A DNA stretch of 64,000 nt. Origin: Archilochus colubris. Taxonomy: Eukaryota; Chordata; Aves; Apodiformes; Trochilidae. Positions 52,223-64,000 of the stretch are shown piece after piece. The position numbers and the translations under genes are program-made. Each line of letters begins with the position of its first letter. Within the stretch, counting starts at the first letter, position 1. The DNA lies in assembly GCA_023079485.1 (NCBI GenBank), contig CM041084.1, positions 98,684,467 to 98,748,466 on the forward strand. Reading direction: 5' to 3'. The notes below the pieces were generated by a model. The model saw only the letters and a program-made list of their open reading frames with translations, was not told the origin of the DNA and did not search any database.

Positions 52223-52513
52223 CAAGTATGACACAAATGGGACAGAATACTCCATTTGGTCAATTCTGGTCACCTGTCCGGTCTGCTGCTCCCTACAGGA
52301 GGGTTGCAGGTGTGACCTCTTCACCCCCTTTCTCTTTCTGGAGCATAAAAGGTTTCTCAGAACCGAGCAGTGGCCTTGGTTCCCTACCATTCTCTAGCTA
52401 TAAATATAAACATTATCAGGCCTAGAAGCAGTCACTGACAGAGAAGCTTGCTTTTAATTTCGGCAAGTGCAGCTACCCAAAGGAGACTTTGCTTAAAGCA
52501 AAATTCCAAGACA

Positions 52514-54190
52514 GAAAATTAGTCCTACCCTGGCCTAAAGCAGGACACTGCTGGATGTCGATGTGCACACCTGGTGCTAGCTCCAGCTCTGCACTGAGCA
52601 GTATTCTGGCACAGTGGAAAATAGATCCCTGATGTCTAACATGTTCTCCCACCCTTATGATATGGATGTTAATCTAATGACCTTATTGCTGGTGAGGTGC
52701 CTTTTGCATCAGAGGGTAGTTTCTTTCCTTTCTGGAGGAAAGCTTTTTCTGAATCCTTTAACTTTGGTGAAACATTAATCTGCAATCTGCCATAATCTCT
52801 CATGGGTATCCAACAATTCCTTGCTTCATTTCATTTAGCCTGTAAATCTTTCTTTTAATTTGATTTTCACTATTAATCAAAAACTAACCCATTCTATAGC
52901 AAAGGCTGAAGGCTTGTTTTGTATGAATACTTGGTAGTAAAAATACCTTATATCATCTATAGTCATATCTAACTTAGAGGTGGGTACCTTGGGGAGCGAT
53001 GCAAAAGAGGGCTACAGAGTCCTCCACTTGCAAGATTAAGAATGGAGCATTGTGCAGCCCTTCAGAGCTTCCAGCCAAATACCACAAGCAGTTATGTGGA
53101 TCTGGCTATGTCCCCAAACCAGCTGGCTGCATTTCTTCAAGGGCAGGGTACACTGCTGGGCTTCTTAAACAGCCCCTGTGCAGGAGAGCTCCAGTCAGTG
53201 GGTAGGGAAGGGGGCATTTTTTAATTTCCAGTTGTTCTTGGTACATCATTTGCTCACCTCTGCAGCTGGAATACCATTTTGAGTTTTGGCACAAAGGAAT
53301 GTTGAAATAGGGGTTTTATTTTTTCAGAAATAAGATTTGTATTGTTGCAAACAGTAAAGGGCAAAACTTTTTTATTTACTTTTTTTTTCACTTTTTTTTT
53401 CCCCCTCCATTTCAGCATGTTCTTCAAACCTCCTCTTATTCCCTACTGTGAGTCACATATCTGATGTTTTTTGGTGAATACTGGTCCCCAGGTCAATAAA
53501 TGTGGTTTTGAATGCTTTACCTCTCTGAAATAAGTATATGACTTTCTTGAAAAGAATGAATTATTCACACTATCAAGTACACAACAGTAAATCTTCATAT
53601 GAACACCTTCAAAAATTGATATGTTTAAGCAAACCGTCTTTATAAATAACCTTTTACTCAAAGGTGCAATTATTTTACATCTCAAGAGGTGTATGAACCT
53701 AAATGTCATAAATAAATGGATAGTATTTCCTCTTTTGTACTCCTGGAACCTCCAAATAATAAAAGGTTTATAAAGTAAGGATAGTAACTGACTAATTAAG
53801 GTAGGATATGTCTGTAGGATATTTAACTTCTGCTGAATGGTTCAGCATTTACTCCTTTTGGAAAGAATTTTGCATTATTTCTAGATCTGAGTTTCTTGAA
53901 TATGCTGACTATGGTTATTCAAGGAAACTACTTTTTTCCACGGTGTGCTCAACCATCTTGAGTGTGCAGATGTGAAGAAGAGTACATACATTTTTAACAT
54001 AGCTTTATAAATCTGTAGTTCATACATTTCTGGAGACAGAATATACCTGCGATGGTTAATTACAGGGTTTGGTCAAAACCACACTCTCCTGATGAAAAGA
54101 AGAAGTAAAACTGAAAAACACACACCATAAACTGAAGGCTATCACATGTCTGAATATCTGTATTTTAAATTTTATATTTTTTTTCCCATC

Positions 54191-54222
<32 letters not shown>

Positions 54223-54507
54223 TCTTGTCTGACTGGAGAAAGAGAATTTTGGGCATGTACTTAGGGCTGGAGGATGTCTTGCAGCTATATGCAGAAGCCG
54301 TAGCAGGAGCAATATCTGTCAGATGACTGGAAGTGTGCCATTTCCACTGTGCCCAGGCTAGTAAACATTACAAATGTTTTTGTCACAAGCATGATGTGAT
54401 CAGACTCTACACACTCTGCTTTGAAGGTCATTTGTACACTGCTAATATTTCTGCTGGTGGAATCCTCCAGAGAAACTGGGGAACTCTCCTGGGTAGGACA
54501 AAAAGGT
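52514..54507. other. non-coding stretch, no gene seen
   Basis: Unique sequence with a slightly GC-richer patch at 52990-53220. The overlapping 60-68 codon frames there have no recognisable domain. A T26 homopolymer lies at 54195. Confidence 0.5.
54195..54220. repeat. T26 homopolymer
   Basis: Twenty-six uninterrupted T after CTCTC, the longest homopolymer in the window. No element on the minus strand ends in it. Length may be unreliable in assembly. Confidence 0.9.
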
Positions 54508-54645
54508 GAATAATTAAAGCATTGGACTCTGACTCAGAAGATCCTCTTGGCTTTGTTGCCAGTTGGCTTTTCCATGCTGGAAAAGTCAGTTTACTACCAG
54601 ATATATTACCTTCCCTACTTCAATAATTGGGATAACTGTAGTGAC
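54508..54645 (+). mobile_element. MIR-type SINE remnant, plus strand
   Basis: TAATTAAAGCATTGGACTCTG then ACTCAGAAGATCC resembles the tRNA-derived head of MIR (GTGGTTAAAGCACTGGACTG, GACTCAGGAGACC). GGAAAAGTCA, ACCTTCCCTACTTCAATAAT and TGGGATAACTGTAGTGACC follow in the order of the MIR core (GGCAAGTCACTT ... CCTCAGTTTCC ... ATGGGGATAATGATA). The match is diverged and interrupted, as expected of a very old SINE. A chance tRNA-like resemblance is possible for the head alone, but the ordered core blocks make MIR more likely. Confidence 0.55.
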
Positions 54646-55353
54646 CCTTATTCCCAGCTGTCTCTAATCCATGGATAAAGTAATTCCATTAAAGCTAAAT
54701 ATACATACTGAGTTTGACATACCTTTAATTCAAAAATAATTGTAGTCCCCTTAGAACAGAAGACGGTGTTGGCTGAGCTACAGTTATTGCACAGAGGAGG
54801 AAATAATAGCCAGAATGGTGAACAGTGTAAAAGAGTTTTTAATGATGCACATTGCAAAACAGGAGTAGAACTGATGGTATCTGTAGAGATACCCAAACCT
54901 AAGGCATGTGCTGCTGAGAATAGTACCTCTCATGTAAGATGCAGTGAATCCAAGCTGTCTTCCCTCCTTTTATTATTATTTGCAAATCTGTTTGTAGTTA
55001 TTGTATTCTAATTGTGTATTGTGTAATTTATGTGTAATACAAGAAGATTTTTGTATAGCTTACAACAAGACTGTCTTGCCTCATCAAATTTTACAAGTTC
55101 AGGGTTATTAAGTATTACCAGAATTTTAAATTATAGCATCTCCAAGAACTTGCTGCAATACATGGAGATGACTTGGAAAATGTCATCTTTTTTTCAGTAT
55201 ACACACTAGTTAAGACGCGATTCAGAAGAAGCATCACATAGCTAAAAGTTTAGATTGAAACATGGAAAACCAAGCAGTAGATACAGCAGTGTTACACTTC
55301 TGTTACAAATGCTATGTAGTCAAAATTCTGACAAAGATAGCTATATTTTATTT
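54646..55353. other. short stretch holding a second MIR-like trace
   Basis: Between the MIR remnant and the CR1 at 55354. Apart from the possible minus-strand MIR at about 54780-54875, nothing was recognised. Confidence 0.4.
54780..54875 (-). mobile_element. possible MIR-type SINE remnant, minus strand
   Basis: TTATTGCACAGAGGAGGAAA, CCAGAATGGTGAACAGTG and GCACATTGCAAAACAGGAG followed by TAGAACT run in the order of a reverse-complemented MIR core (TTTTACAGATGAGGAAACTG, CACAGAGAGGTGAAGTG, TCACCCAGCAGGTCAGTGGCAGAGC). Identity is low and the tRNA head is not visible, so this is tentative. Confidence 0.35.
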
Positions 55354-55811
55354 CATAGAATCATAGAATTATAGAATTGGCTGGGTTGGAAGGGAGCTCA
55401 GAGATCATCGAGTCCAACCCTTGAACCACCGTTGTGGTTGCTAGACTATGGCACTGAGTGCCACATCCAGTCTCTTTTTAAATATCTCCAGGGACAGAGA
55501 ATCCACTACTTCCCGGGGCAGCCCATTCCAATGTATGATCACCCTCTCCATAAAGAAATTCTTTCTAATATCTAACCTAAACCTCCCCCGGCACAACTTA
55601 AGACCATGCCCTCTTGTCTTGTTGAAAGTCGTATGGGAAAAGAGACCAACCCCCCCCTGGCTACATCCTCCTTTCAGGGACTTGTAGAGAGTGATGAGGT
55701 CTCCCCTGAGTCGCTTCTTCTTTAGGCTGAACAGCCCCAGCTCCCTCAGCCTCTCTTCATAGGGTCTGTGCTCAAGTCCCTTCACCAGCCTGGTTGCCCT
55801 CCTTTGGACAT
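55354..55811 (-). mobile_element. CR1 LINE 3' fragment, ~458 bp, minus strand
   Basis: Three tail units (CATAGAATCATAGAATTATA) precede GGCTGGGTTGGAAGGGAGC, the complement of a CR1 3' end. The minus strand keeps an open ORF2 C-terminal frame at 55441-55785 with [53 protein letters not shown] and [11 protein letters not shown]. It stops near 55811 within the CR1 region coding for the ERVQRRATK block, at a 5' truncation. The intact frame and near-complete tail mark it as among the youngest insertions here. It is about 92% identical to the 40571 copy where they overlap. Confidence 0.95.
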
Positions 55812-57339
55812 TTACAGCTTTTTTTTGACAGTTTTGGCTAGCTATAATGCATTTTTCATAGCAGAATTGCTAAATAGACACTATATTCCACCTTGGTACT
55901 CTAGTGCACTATTCCACTTGCCAGCTTCTCCCCTTTTGCAGCAAGTCAGTTTGTTTTCTCGTACAAGATAGAATTAAGAGGTTTGCAGAACTCCATCATA
56001 AACAGTGTGCCAATACTGGGAAAAGTTCTATGATATGAGTCCAGTATCTGTTGAGTTCCTTTTTTTTGCACAGCTTATTCTAGACTTTTAGAAAGGCTTT
56101 GGTAGATATGTCAAATCCTATTGAAGATGAAAAGAAGCATTGGTATTCAGCCAGTAACTGCACAAATGTAGAGATTCATGAACATTTAAAGCTCTGTCAG
56201 AGGAACTGACCTCTGAACTTTGTATGATTCAGTACTGCTACCATAAACTTTTTTCTGCTTTAGCTAAAGTTTACTTGGTTTTAAAGCTCTTCAGACTGAA
56301 GGTTTCTAGGTCTGACATTGCCTGGTTTGGGTTGGGTTGTATGAGAAACGTTCAACACAGATTCTCAAATAAAAGGAAATAATTTGAATGAACCACTGTT
56401 TGAATGTACTAGCTAACATATGAATCTTGAATGCATTTGGTATATAATTGTGGTCTGTGTTTTGTTGATCCCATCATAGGGTTTGAATCAAATAAAAAGG
56501 CCAGCAAAAAGAAAGTCAGATAAAACTGAGCTTTCCATTGTTCAGTAGTGCTGAACTTATTTTCAGACTCTTGAAACATCTTTAAAACTGAAGAACTGGA
56601 GAGGAAAAAGGATAAGCTATATTTAAAAGTGGGCACAAATGGAGATCCATGTGGTTTTGTTTGCTTTAAAAAGACATGGGCATATGAAACACCCCTAAAC
56701 CTTCTTTCCCATTTAATTGAACAGAAAAGAACGAGACGAGGTAATGAAACTCAGCAAAATCTGCAGTCATGTTTCAGGGGATGCACTGTGTAATTGCTCT
56801 GGAATATCTCTAAGTCCAGTGAATTCAGACAACAACTCCTCAGAGATAGGACATGAAGGAAAATCAGAGAGGATGCCTGGATTACCTTCTTCTCCTGCAA
56901 GGTGGTCATTCCTCTCAGCACACACAACACTGGTTCAACCTCCAGCACACTCAGTGGAGTTAAGGTCAAGATTAATGTTTCATCCATGTAAAATGAGAGG
57001 CACACACGTAATACAGTGTTCATGCCTGGACATGGCATCTGGGTTTCTTTTTTTAAGAGCTGCCCTTTCTAATTGGCTTACTCTGTCTTTTGAAACAATG
57101 ATACTTAGGTTTGCCAGATGTCCACATGGATCTTTGAGTCTCAAGTAGTATTCATTTTCCTAGTGATTGGCTTCTGTAGGAGACCTAGAGAAGTTGTTCT
57201 CAAGGCCTAAAGTCCATGTGTTAATTTAGGTAAGGAATGGAGAGACAGAGGGTCATTAAAAGCAAACACATGACATGTCATAAACTAAAAACAGCTTTTA
57301 AAAGAGGAAAGAAATAATTCAAACAGCTATAAAGCCAGT

Positions 57340-57406
57340 GGGAAGGGAAGAGAAGGGAAGGGAAAAGGAAAGGGAAGGGGGGGAGGAAGGGGAAGGCAAG
57401 GCAAGG
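57340..57406. repeat. polypurine (GGGAA)n tract with mirror symmetry
   Basis: A 67-base run of G and A with only two C near its end. The first 23 bases (57340-57362) are a perfect mirror repeat: GGGAAGGGAAG, then A at 57351, then the same bases in reverse order. The same segment has four GGG runs separated by 2, 7 and 2 bases, which satisfies the G-quadruplex pattern. Known behaviour of such tracts is to form triplex or quadruplex DNA. Confidence 0.9.
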
Positions 57407-60400
57407 GAAAGAACCATTGTCCTCACTCCTGCACATCAGTTAGGAAAACTTCATCTCGAATTTTTGTCCAAGGCTGTTTAGGCTAGAATTATCTGTCAGT
57501 CATAAAAGCCTAACTGATTAATTTAACACTGATTACTTACGATCCATTTTCCTCCTTCCATTTGTGAGAGATCTGATCTTCTCTTGACTGCCTTTTAGTA
57601 ACCGCTATAGCCAATTAATCTTTTTATCTCCATTACTGTAAACAGGTCTTTTCCAGTAGGCAAGATTTTTAATCACATTAATATGTTCTTGTTTACTTTT
57701 TAAAGATACTCCTAAATAATCAGCTCTTAAATTGCTTAGATACAGTGAATTTTTTTAACACAGAAGTTTTGAATTTTTTTGAGCAGCCCTTAACATACAG
57801 AAGTAACATTTGTTTAATAATGCATCTGTCTTAATTATCACTGTTCATCATTTTACAATATAATCTGATATTTATGCCAAAACAAGGATGAGGACTGAAA
57901 TGTTAAAGTTATAGAAAATAAGTTTTAGAAAAATGAGGACTAAACTATGGACTTATATTTAAGAAGGAAGAATCAGTAAAACTATTCATGTCTAAAGTCT
58001 TGAAAAGATCACTGAATGTGGGAATGTGCTATAACTGAATACTGAATGAAAAGAGAAAGCAAATTACTTATTAATTCCTGTATGAGATAATGATAGTCAC
58101 AGTCCTCACTATGTGTGTACTTTTGTTCTTGTTATTTTCATTTATCTTCTGCAATCAAGGTATGTAGTCTCTATGGATGACACTGATATAGGACACATCT
58201 CCAGACTTTTTTGGATTGAAGTACAAAGGGGTATATAAATTAAACCCCTATTTTCAGCTTTGATTCTCAGCATATTGCTTTTGTTCTAACATGTTCTACA
58301 TTGATTGTGTGCTGAAAAATACCTCCAGATATGACATATTTAGTGATTATTTCCATAATACTTTTACATTTTTTTAATGAGTAATGTAATGTGTTATAGT
58401 GAATTTTATGAACACATCCATTTTTAAGATATTTATGTTATTGTACACATGGACATAATTTGCAGAAATGCCAGTCAAGACCTGATATGCTAGTACCTAT
58501 CATTATGAAGTGATAATATTTACCTGGGAAATTTGTTCTTTTGCCACTTGTACTTGCTTCACAAAGGGTTCTGGATGCACAATTCAAAATATTAGCCCTT
58601 CAGGTTGATAATATTTTCCTGCTAAGAATGTGCTATGATGCAAACTACCTTTAAAAGGGATTTTGCCTTCTCAAGGCTCTCTCTTTCTCAAGCTTTGATG
58701 ACAACGGGAAGTTAACAATGTCCATAAAAAACCTGGATATTTTTCTTAACTGAAGTTACGGAAAGGCAGTTTTGGCCAGCTGTGTTCAATGTATGGACTG
58801 GTAAATCAATATTAGTGTGTTAAGAAAGAATGAGCTCAAGAAGCAAAGTTCTCCTCTTAAATTATATTCAATTTAGCAGAAATTTAGACCCAGTTGTCTT
58901 TTCCAAGCTCATCTCCAGTTTGAAATGGCATATACTTCCCTTGCATTCAGTCACTATATATAGACTGCATGGATTGAGACAGTTCCTTAAAAATTCTGTT
59001 GGCAGTCATTCAAAATATACATGCACGTTTCATAGCTGGCTTCACCTCAAGATTCTTAGTTGCTGCAGTGATTACTCAACTGCTTTTCTTTGTTAAAAAA
59101 CTCATGGAAATGTAGTTTTCATCCCATTCATGCCGATGGCAAAATTCTGCAAATATAACTCTTTCTACTGAGGGAGAAAGCAGCGTAAGCTTGGCAATAT
59201 TCATGGTTTATTTCCAGCTCCTACAGCAAAGATAGTTTGGAGTCAGATCCCATTCCTTGCCTCAAAGCAAGAGCTCCTCTTTTGAGTTACTCAGCTGGGA
59301 GCTCTGGCAGTTTCCCAGCCAGGTTGAATTCACATAGTGGAGAAAGAAAATGTGTGAAGGGGAAATTTACACACGGGGATTTTTGTTTTGTACAGCAAGC
59401 TGTCTCAGGCACAGAGGCTGGATTTAGGTGTAGTCTCTACTACTGACCAAAAAAAGTGCCTCCTCTGCCAGCTCCACTTACTAATGGCTTCCTCATTGCA
59501 GCTTTCAGGCAATGTGAAAAAGGAGAAAATCCCCACTGCTTCCAATGTCCTTCTCTTAGGGCAGAAAGAGGAAAAAATCCACTGTAATTTCTATTCCCTA
59601 ATGGCCACTAATAACAAAGAGTAGCCTATGGATCTTTCACTGGGAACTACTGTTGAAATCTGGACATAGAAAGTCATTGAGGGAGGAATTTTAATGTAGC
59701 TAATTTGAAGACTGCTCATGTTTCAGAAAGAAGGTTTCACATCTCCACCATGTGATATTCACAGTAGAAAATATTTTCCTCATTCCATATGTTTTCTTTA
59801 AAAACCCATAGTGCTGTATAGATATATAGGACAGATGTGTTAAAAGAGCCCCACATATAAATAATAAATAAATTATCATGTGAACTTTTTACTCTGGTAT
59901 AGTGCTATATTTCCAGGGAAGTTTATTTGTATACTTTAATAGAATATAGATAATGTAAATATATTTTTTATTCAATATGCCTATGCATTGTTTGCTAACT
60001 GGAAATTTTCTTATTCAATTTAATAATAATTCAACAATAATTGCTGAATATGGACTTGAGCCTGAAGAAGTCAAGAGAAGTCTTTCCATAGACTAAAATA
60101 GGCTTTGAATCAGGCCTTGTGTTTTTATAATTAGATTTCTTCATAGAAAGCTCTTCAATTGGTACAGTATGTTCCTTTCATACAACAAGGAAAAGTAAAA
60201 TTTCTTTCATAAGCAGATATTCATATGAATATCATTCAGAAAGATGGAATGTTTTCCTTAATTAAATATCACAAGAGATTAGAACTGTGTAATTGGAAAA
60301 GGAAATGGACAATAGGTATGACAGGTGACAAATATAAAAAACAATTAACGGTAAAGTAAATAGGGAATATGTCTACTTTTTGGTGTAAAGAGCAAGAAAT

Positions 60401-60809
60401 TTCCTTCAGTCAGGAATGAGCATTGGGTAATTGTTTTACTCTTCATACATTTCTAGGACCTTAAGGATAAGTCATATAGTTTTGTATTTTTCATTCTTAG
60501 TCAGGTGAAAGGGGTAAATGATACAGTGAAAGTAATTCTTCCCTGGGTGAAAAAGTTATCATCTACCAAGTTGTACCAACCCAAACATTTAGAAACTGTA
60601 GCTGTAGTTAAAAAAATGCACCAGAAAAATACAATTTTACCCTTGCCTCACCTAATACACAGAAGCTTTGTAAATGAATGAGATTTTAAGAAATAATTAA
60701 CTTTCATTTCTTTAAAAAATATTATAGATTGCAGACCTTATTCTACAGTCTTAAGAAGGTAAATGAAGACTGATATGTCCATATAACTATTACCATGGGA
60801 GCTGGGATT

Positions 60810-60825
60810 AAAAAAAAAAAAAAAA
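60810..60825. repeat. A16 homopolymer
   Basis: Sixteen A after GAGCTGGGATT. No AATAAA lies at a transcript-like distance upstream, so it is simple sequence rather than a retrocopy tail. Confidence 0.9.
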
Positions 60826-61679
60826 GGAGATGTTAATTGCATGGCTTGCAATAAAGTCATGAATATCAAAAGAACATTTTCCAATGTTTCCTAAAGACAG
60901 GCAACATGTGGACTTGCCCAGTATTCTCTGAAAGTCTGCTATGTAGATGGCTATAAGTTATTTAGTTCAGATGCTCTCATTTGCTTTGTTTAGATTGTAG
61001 GATATTACAAAGTGCTGGTTAAATAAAGCAAAGGTGTGCAAGATACATCCTATAAAATGATCTGTGAAATATTTTGGTGAACAAAGCATAAAACTTGAGT
61101 GGATCTGGGCAGTGTGTCTGCAACATCTGAAAGTTTCTTGCCCAGGCTAGGAGCTTAGAGAACATATTTCAATTTATAATTGATAACCACTGTTTAAATA
61201 CATGAGAATCAGGTATCAGTTCTCATATAGCAAAAATCAGCTGCTGATTTTGTTGCTAGGTGGGAGAAGCCTCCACTATTACACTGCTTTCTGAAGTAGC
61301 TAACACAGAAACCCAACCTACTATCATGCTACTAACTTCCTTATGAATCTACATGTCATGTATAATGTAATAGGAGTGGGTAAAAATCAATCTGAATTTT
61401 AGGTTTATCTTTGGTTAGGTAATTCATCTATAGTTAGACAATTGCACATCTATTCATTGATTAAGAGAGGACTGAAGATTTGTTATTCCTTCCTGTAGGA
61501 AAGAGAGAATTCAACATCTGGAACTCTCTAGGGCTGTTTGACAAAATGCTAAAATCTGTCCTGTGACTAATTGTTAGATTCACATCATCCTGCATCAGAT
61601 TCTAGTCCCAGCCTGTTCTACTGGGATTTGAAGTAAAAAAAATGCAGAAAACCCACACAATATGACTCCTCTTAAAAAG

Positions 61680-61800
61680 TAGGTTGGATGGAGTATTGAG
61701 CAACCTGATCTGGTGGGAAGTGTCCCTGCCCATGCAGCGAGGTTGGAACAAGATGATTTTTAGGGTCCCTACCAATGCTACCTGTTCTATGATTCTATGA
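61680..61800 (+). mobile_element. CR1 LINE 3'-end fragment, ~120 bp, plus strand
   Basis: TAGGTTGGATGGAGTATTGAG, CAACCTGATCTGGTGGGAAG, TGTCCCTGCCCATG and GATGATTTTTAGGGTCCCTA end in TTCTATGATTCTATGA, the sense CR1 tail with two octamer units. The GAGCAACCTGATCTGGTGGG block marks a subfamily related to the 7450 copy. Only the last ~120 bases are present. Confidence 0.92.
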
Positions 61801-64000
61801 AAGGTGCTAAGTAAGAGCAGCATGTGCTGAGTTTCTATATAAAAGAATCTCACTGGGAAACAGGTTTCTGTGAAATTTCTTCCTAGGAGCAATAATTGCT
61901 CTATGAAAGCCCCTTGAACAGGAACATAAAGGTAATCTTTTAGGCAGAGGAGGAAGCAAAGGTAGAGGAGAAAACCTGGTACTTATGGATAAGATAAAAC
62001 ATGTCTGGAGAAGTAATGGAGAGAAAAGTAGACATCAATGTAAAGATATTGTTAGATAACAGTGAAGATACTGAAATAATGCTGGTATTGCTCAGAATTT
62101 GTTTAGTAGAGTGGACTAGCTGGCATCTCTAAACATCTGTCCAAAGTTGTCTGATATTCATGCAGACATGGGTAACACTTTGAAATGAATAGTAAAAAAT
62201 TTTTGGCTTTTGATACCTATAAACTAAAATTAAAAAATGTTATCAACAAAGCTGGTAAAAGAAAAAATAACATGCACCATATACTCTTGACATTACAAAA
62301 GAAATTTGAGACTATATTATAATTATAGGCACAGACACTAAACTCTTCCATCCATGGTGTGGGAAAAGCTACTTTAATCCATGCAGCTTGAACACTGGTG
62401 TCCCACATCCCCACTGTATTCTGACTGTGGGCCATAAAATTCAGCTAGTCTCCCTTGATGCCTCTACCATCTCCAAATCAATACCTAAATATATATATAT
62501 GTAAAAAAACCCAAACAAAACAAAAACAAAAAACCCAAAACCAACCAAAAAACAGAAGAGGTCCAAAGGGGACCAAAAGGGTAAGCTATTGAACTCTGAT
62601 CACTGCATTTGTCAGGGAGGATGAAAACTGCTGCTAACAGCCACACTCAAACTGCAGCAAACTGCACTTCAGCAGTCAGGATTCAGGTCCATGTGTTGCC
62701 ATTGCTCTGCCACACAGCTGGGACTGCTGCTGAGAAGGAGTTACTGTGCTTGTGAAACCATTTCAACAGAAGTGTAAGTGGAATGGATCCAAGTTTGCAA
62801 AGCATCGGTTTATAAATTGCATTTATTATTTGTGTTTTATAAAATGCAAAATCAAAATGAGTCCCAGGCAGCTGTTGTTTTACAGTACTTAAAACTTGCT
62901 GGAAGGTGCTTGGAAAGTGGACACTGAAATGCTTATGTTAGAGAAATTCAGGAAACAACTATTGACAGTGGTTCCAGGCAGGATGATAGGAGATCTGTAA
63001 CACGAACAGATAGAAATTTCTAACATTTCAATCCACTCAGCAGAGTCCAGTGAGATAAGAGTCTAATTAAGCAGAGACAGCAAATTGTGGGAGTGTTGGC
63101 ACTAGAAATCAGCAGTGGATAGACTAGTAGTGCAACATCTGAGACTAAAATTCAACTGAAACTAAAATGTAAGTTTCTTGAACTAGCTCTGGTCTTGGCA
63201 CGTAATTCAGTTTCTGCAGGTCTAGGAGGATAGGACTTAGATATACTAAAAACTGAAAGAGAACCCCTGATGCTTCCTAAGGAAACAATCTCTGCTCAAT
63301 TTAAGGCAAAGTCTATAGGGATCTTGCTTCTTGGACCTGGTACACAGGACATATTCTCATGTAAGTAGCTTAGAAGTTTTCATGATTGAATTGAACTGAA
63401 TTGGAAATTTGACATGACATCATAATCCATTTACAGCCAATATTTTTAAAAAACAGTCTTTTACACTAAGTTACAAGAGGGGTAGTAGATAAGGGGAAAA
63501 TATTGGATTTAGTAGGAAGCTAATCTGCAATATCTGCTCCTTTATTAATTCACAGTATTATTACTCTTGTTGTACATCTCACCATTAATATATAAATAAC
63601 CTTGCTAACTTATATCTAAGATTTTTTAATTAAAGACACACCTCTCTGCTTCTACAGCTGATGTAGATGTAGAAATTGGTAGTTATAGCCAGCTAGGTTT
63701 CATTAAATATTTTCTAGCTGCAGGCCACAATATAATGAATTTTTAAACCAATAATTTAGTTCTTGGTAAGTTTAAAACCCCTCACTTTCTGTATTTTCTC
63801 TGTGTGCTTATTTATAAGTAGTAACAGAGCAGCAATGGGAAGAAATAGCAGAATCTCTCTGACTTTCTCCCCACTCTGGTTTTGAAGTAGAACAGCCCTT
63901 ACAAAGCCAGGTGTTTTAGAATGTACATGCAAAAAAAATTTGCTAGTGATGTGGAAACAAATAGAAAGTATATATTGGGCTTACAAGAAGATGGTGAAAA
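61801..64000. other. non-coding stretch to window end
   Basis: Unique AT-rich sequence with an A-rich simple tract at 62489-62553. Frames are 72 codons or shorter. No element or RNA gene was recognised. Confidence 0.5.
62489..62553. repeat. (AT)n followed by A-rich CAAAA/CCAAA sequence
   Basis: About six AT units run into GTAAAAAAACCC and then repeated CAAAA, CCCAAAA and CCAACC units. Low-complexity, almost free of G or T after 62503. Confidence 0.85.

Larger units (their letters stand above)
51771..52513 (-). mobile_element. solo ERVL-type LTR, ~743 bp, minus strand
   Basis: On the plus strand it begins TGTCACAGTTTAGTGCTGG, the complement of the usual LTR end, and finishes GCAAAATTCCAAGACA, the complement of a TGTCTTGG start. 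Reading the minus strand, it aligns along its length with the plus-strand LTR at 11513-12246. It keeps a TATA box (minus strand, 52213-52222), an upstream GACCAAATGGAGTATTC block typical of the family, a G-rich run (51971-51995 as C on the plus strand) and an ATTAAA signal at 51900-51905. No internal retroviral genes flank it, so it is a solo LTR. The flanks (GCTGCT and GAAAAT) show no target duplication. The long plus-strand frame at 52033-52425 lies across it and is not a gene. Confidence 0.82.
55812..61679. other. 5.9-kb stretch, no gene seen
   Basis: Unique AT-rich DNA. The 143-codon plus-strand frame at 56717-57148 is the longest non-CR1 frame in the window but has no domain, and an overlapping minus-strand frame of 95 codons covers it. 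It contains the purine tract at 57340 and an A16 run at 60810. 57700-60400 is notably AT-rich and free of mobile elements. Confidence 0.5.

Noticed and set aside
52033..52425. 130-codon plus-strand frame
   Set aside because: Lies antisense across the U3/R region of the minus-strand LTR, which is non-coding.
11513..52513. The two LTRs as ends of one 41-kb provirus
   Set aside because: They face opposite ways, are strongly diverged, and nothing between them resembles gag, pol or env.
54518..54548. tRNA-Gln-like anticodon arm (GGACTCTGACTCAG)
   Set aside because: No matching acceptor stem or T-arm. The following blocks fit a MIR SINE, whose head is tRNA-derived.
56717..57148. 143-codon plus-strand frame, longest outside CR1
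   Set aside because: No domain, signal or membrane segment, a competing minus-strand frame over the same bases, and no splice or promoter context. Frames of this length are expected by chance in 64 kb.
1..64000. Operon, CRISPR array, phage or prokaryotic gene system
   Set aside because: No long coding frames, ribosome-binding sites or regularly spaced repeats. CR1 and ERVL-type repeats show vertebrate (bird) DNA.

Overview
The window looks like a stretch of bird genome. Most dispersed repeats are CR1 retrotransposon fragments ending in the (ATTCTATG)n-type 3' tail that is typical of avian CR1. There are also two ERVL-type LTRs of the avian kind that open with TGTCTTGG, and traces of old MIR-type SINE. 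CR1 plus ERVL with no Alu, L1 or B-type SINE argues against a mammal. I cannot fix the species or decide between passerine and fowl from sequence alone. The DNA is AT-rich and gene-poor, consistent with intergenic or large-intron sequence on a large chromosome.

I found no host protein-coding gene, tRNA, rRNA or CRISPR array. The longest open frames are either CR1 ORF2 remnants (up to 175 codons), their antisense shadows, or chance frames up to 143 codons with no domain, no codon signature and no convincing splice context. Single unrecognised exons cannot be excluded.

Layout: 1-8.1 kb holds two minus-strand CR1 copies (2142-3180, 7450-8120), with a poly(A) tract preceded by AATAAA (6006-6041) and an LTR-like element (6055-6369) between them. 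10-12.7 kb has two CR1 scraps and a solo ERVL-type LTR on the plus strand (11513-12246). 12.7-24.5 kb is almost repeat-free apart from a short CR1 tail at 15945. 24.5-25.2 kb is a longer CR1. 25.2-37.3 kb is again nearly repeat-free. 37340-37532 is the most unusual item: a 193-bp foldback element with 66-bp inverted arms, flanked by a short direct repeat, built from the same sequence as the left part of the 6055 element. CR1 copies follow at 37965 and 40571. 40.8-51.8 kb is unique AT-rich sequence with a nested tandem duplication at 47176. A second ERVL-type LTR lies inverted at 51771-52513. Two MIR-like traces (about 54508 and 54780), a CR1 at 55354, a purine mirror repeat at 57340 and a CR1 tail at 61680 complete the window.

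There is no operon or multi-gene system here. The interest is in mobile-element structure (the foldback element and its LTR-like relative), in decayed LTR promoters, and in repeat-free intervals that might hold conserved regulatory DNA. All element boundaries are by eye and may be off by about 10-30 bases, more at the 5'-truncated CR1 ends.
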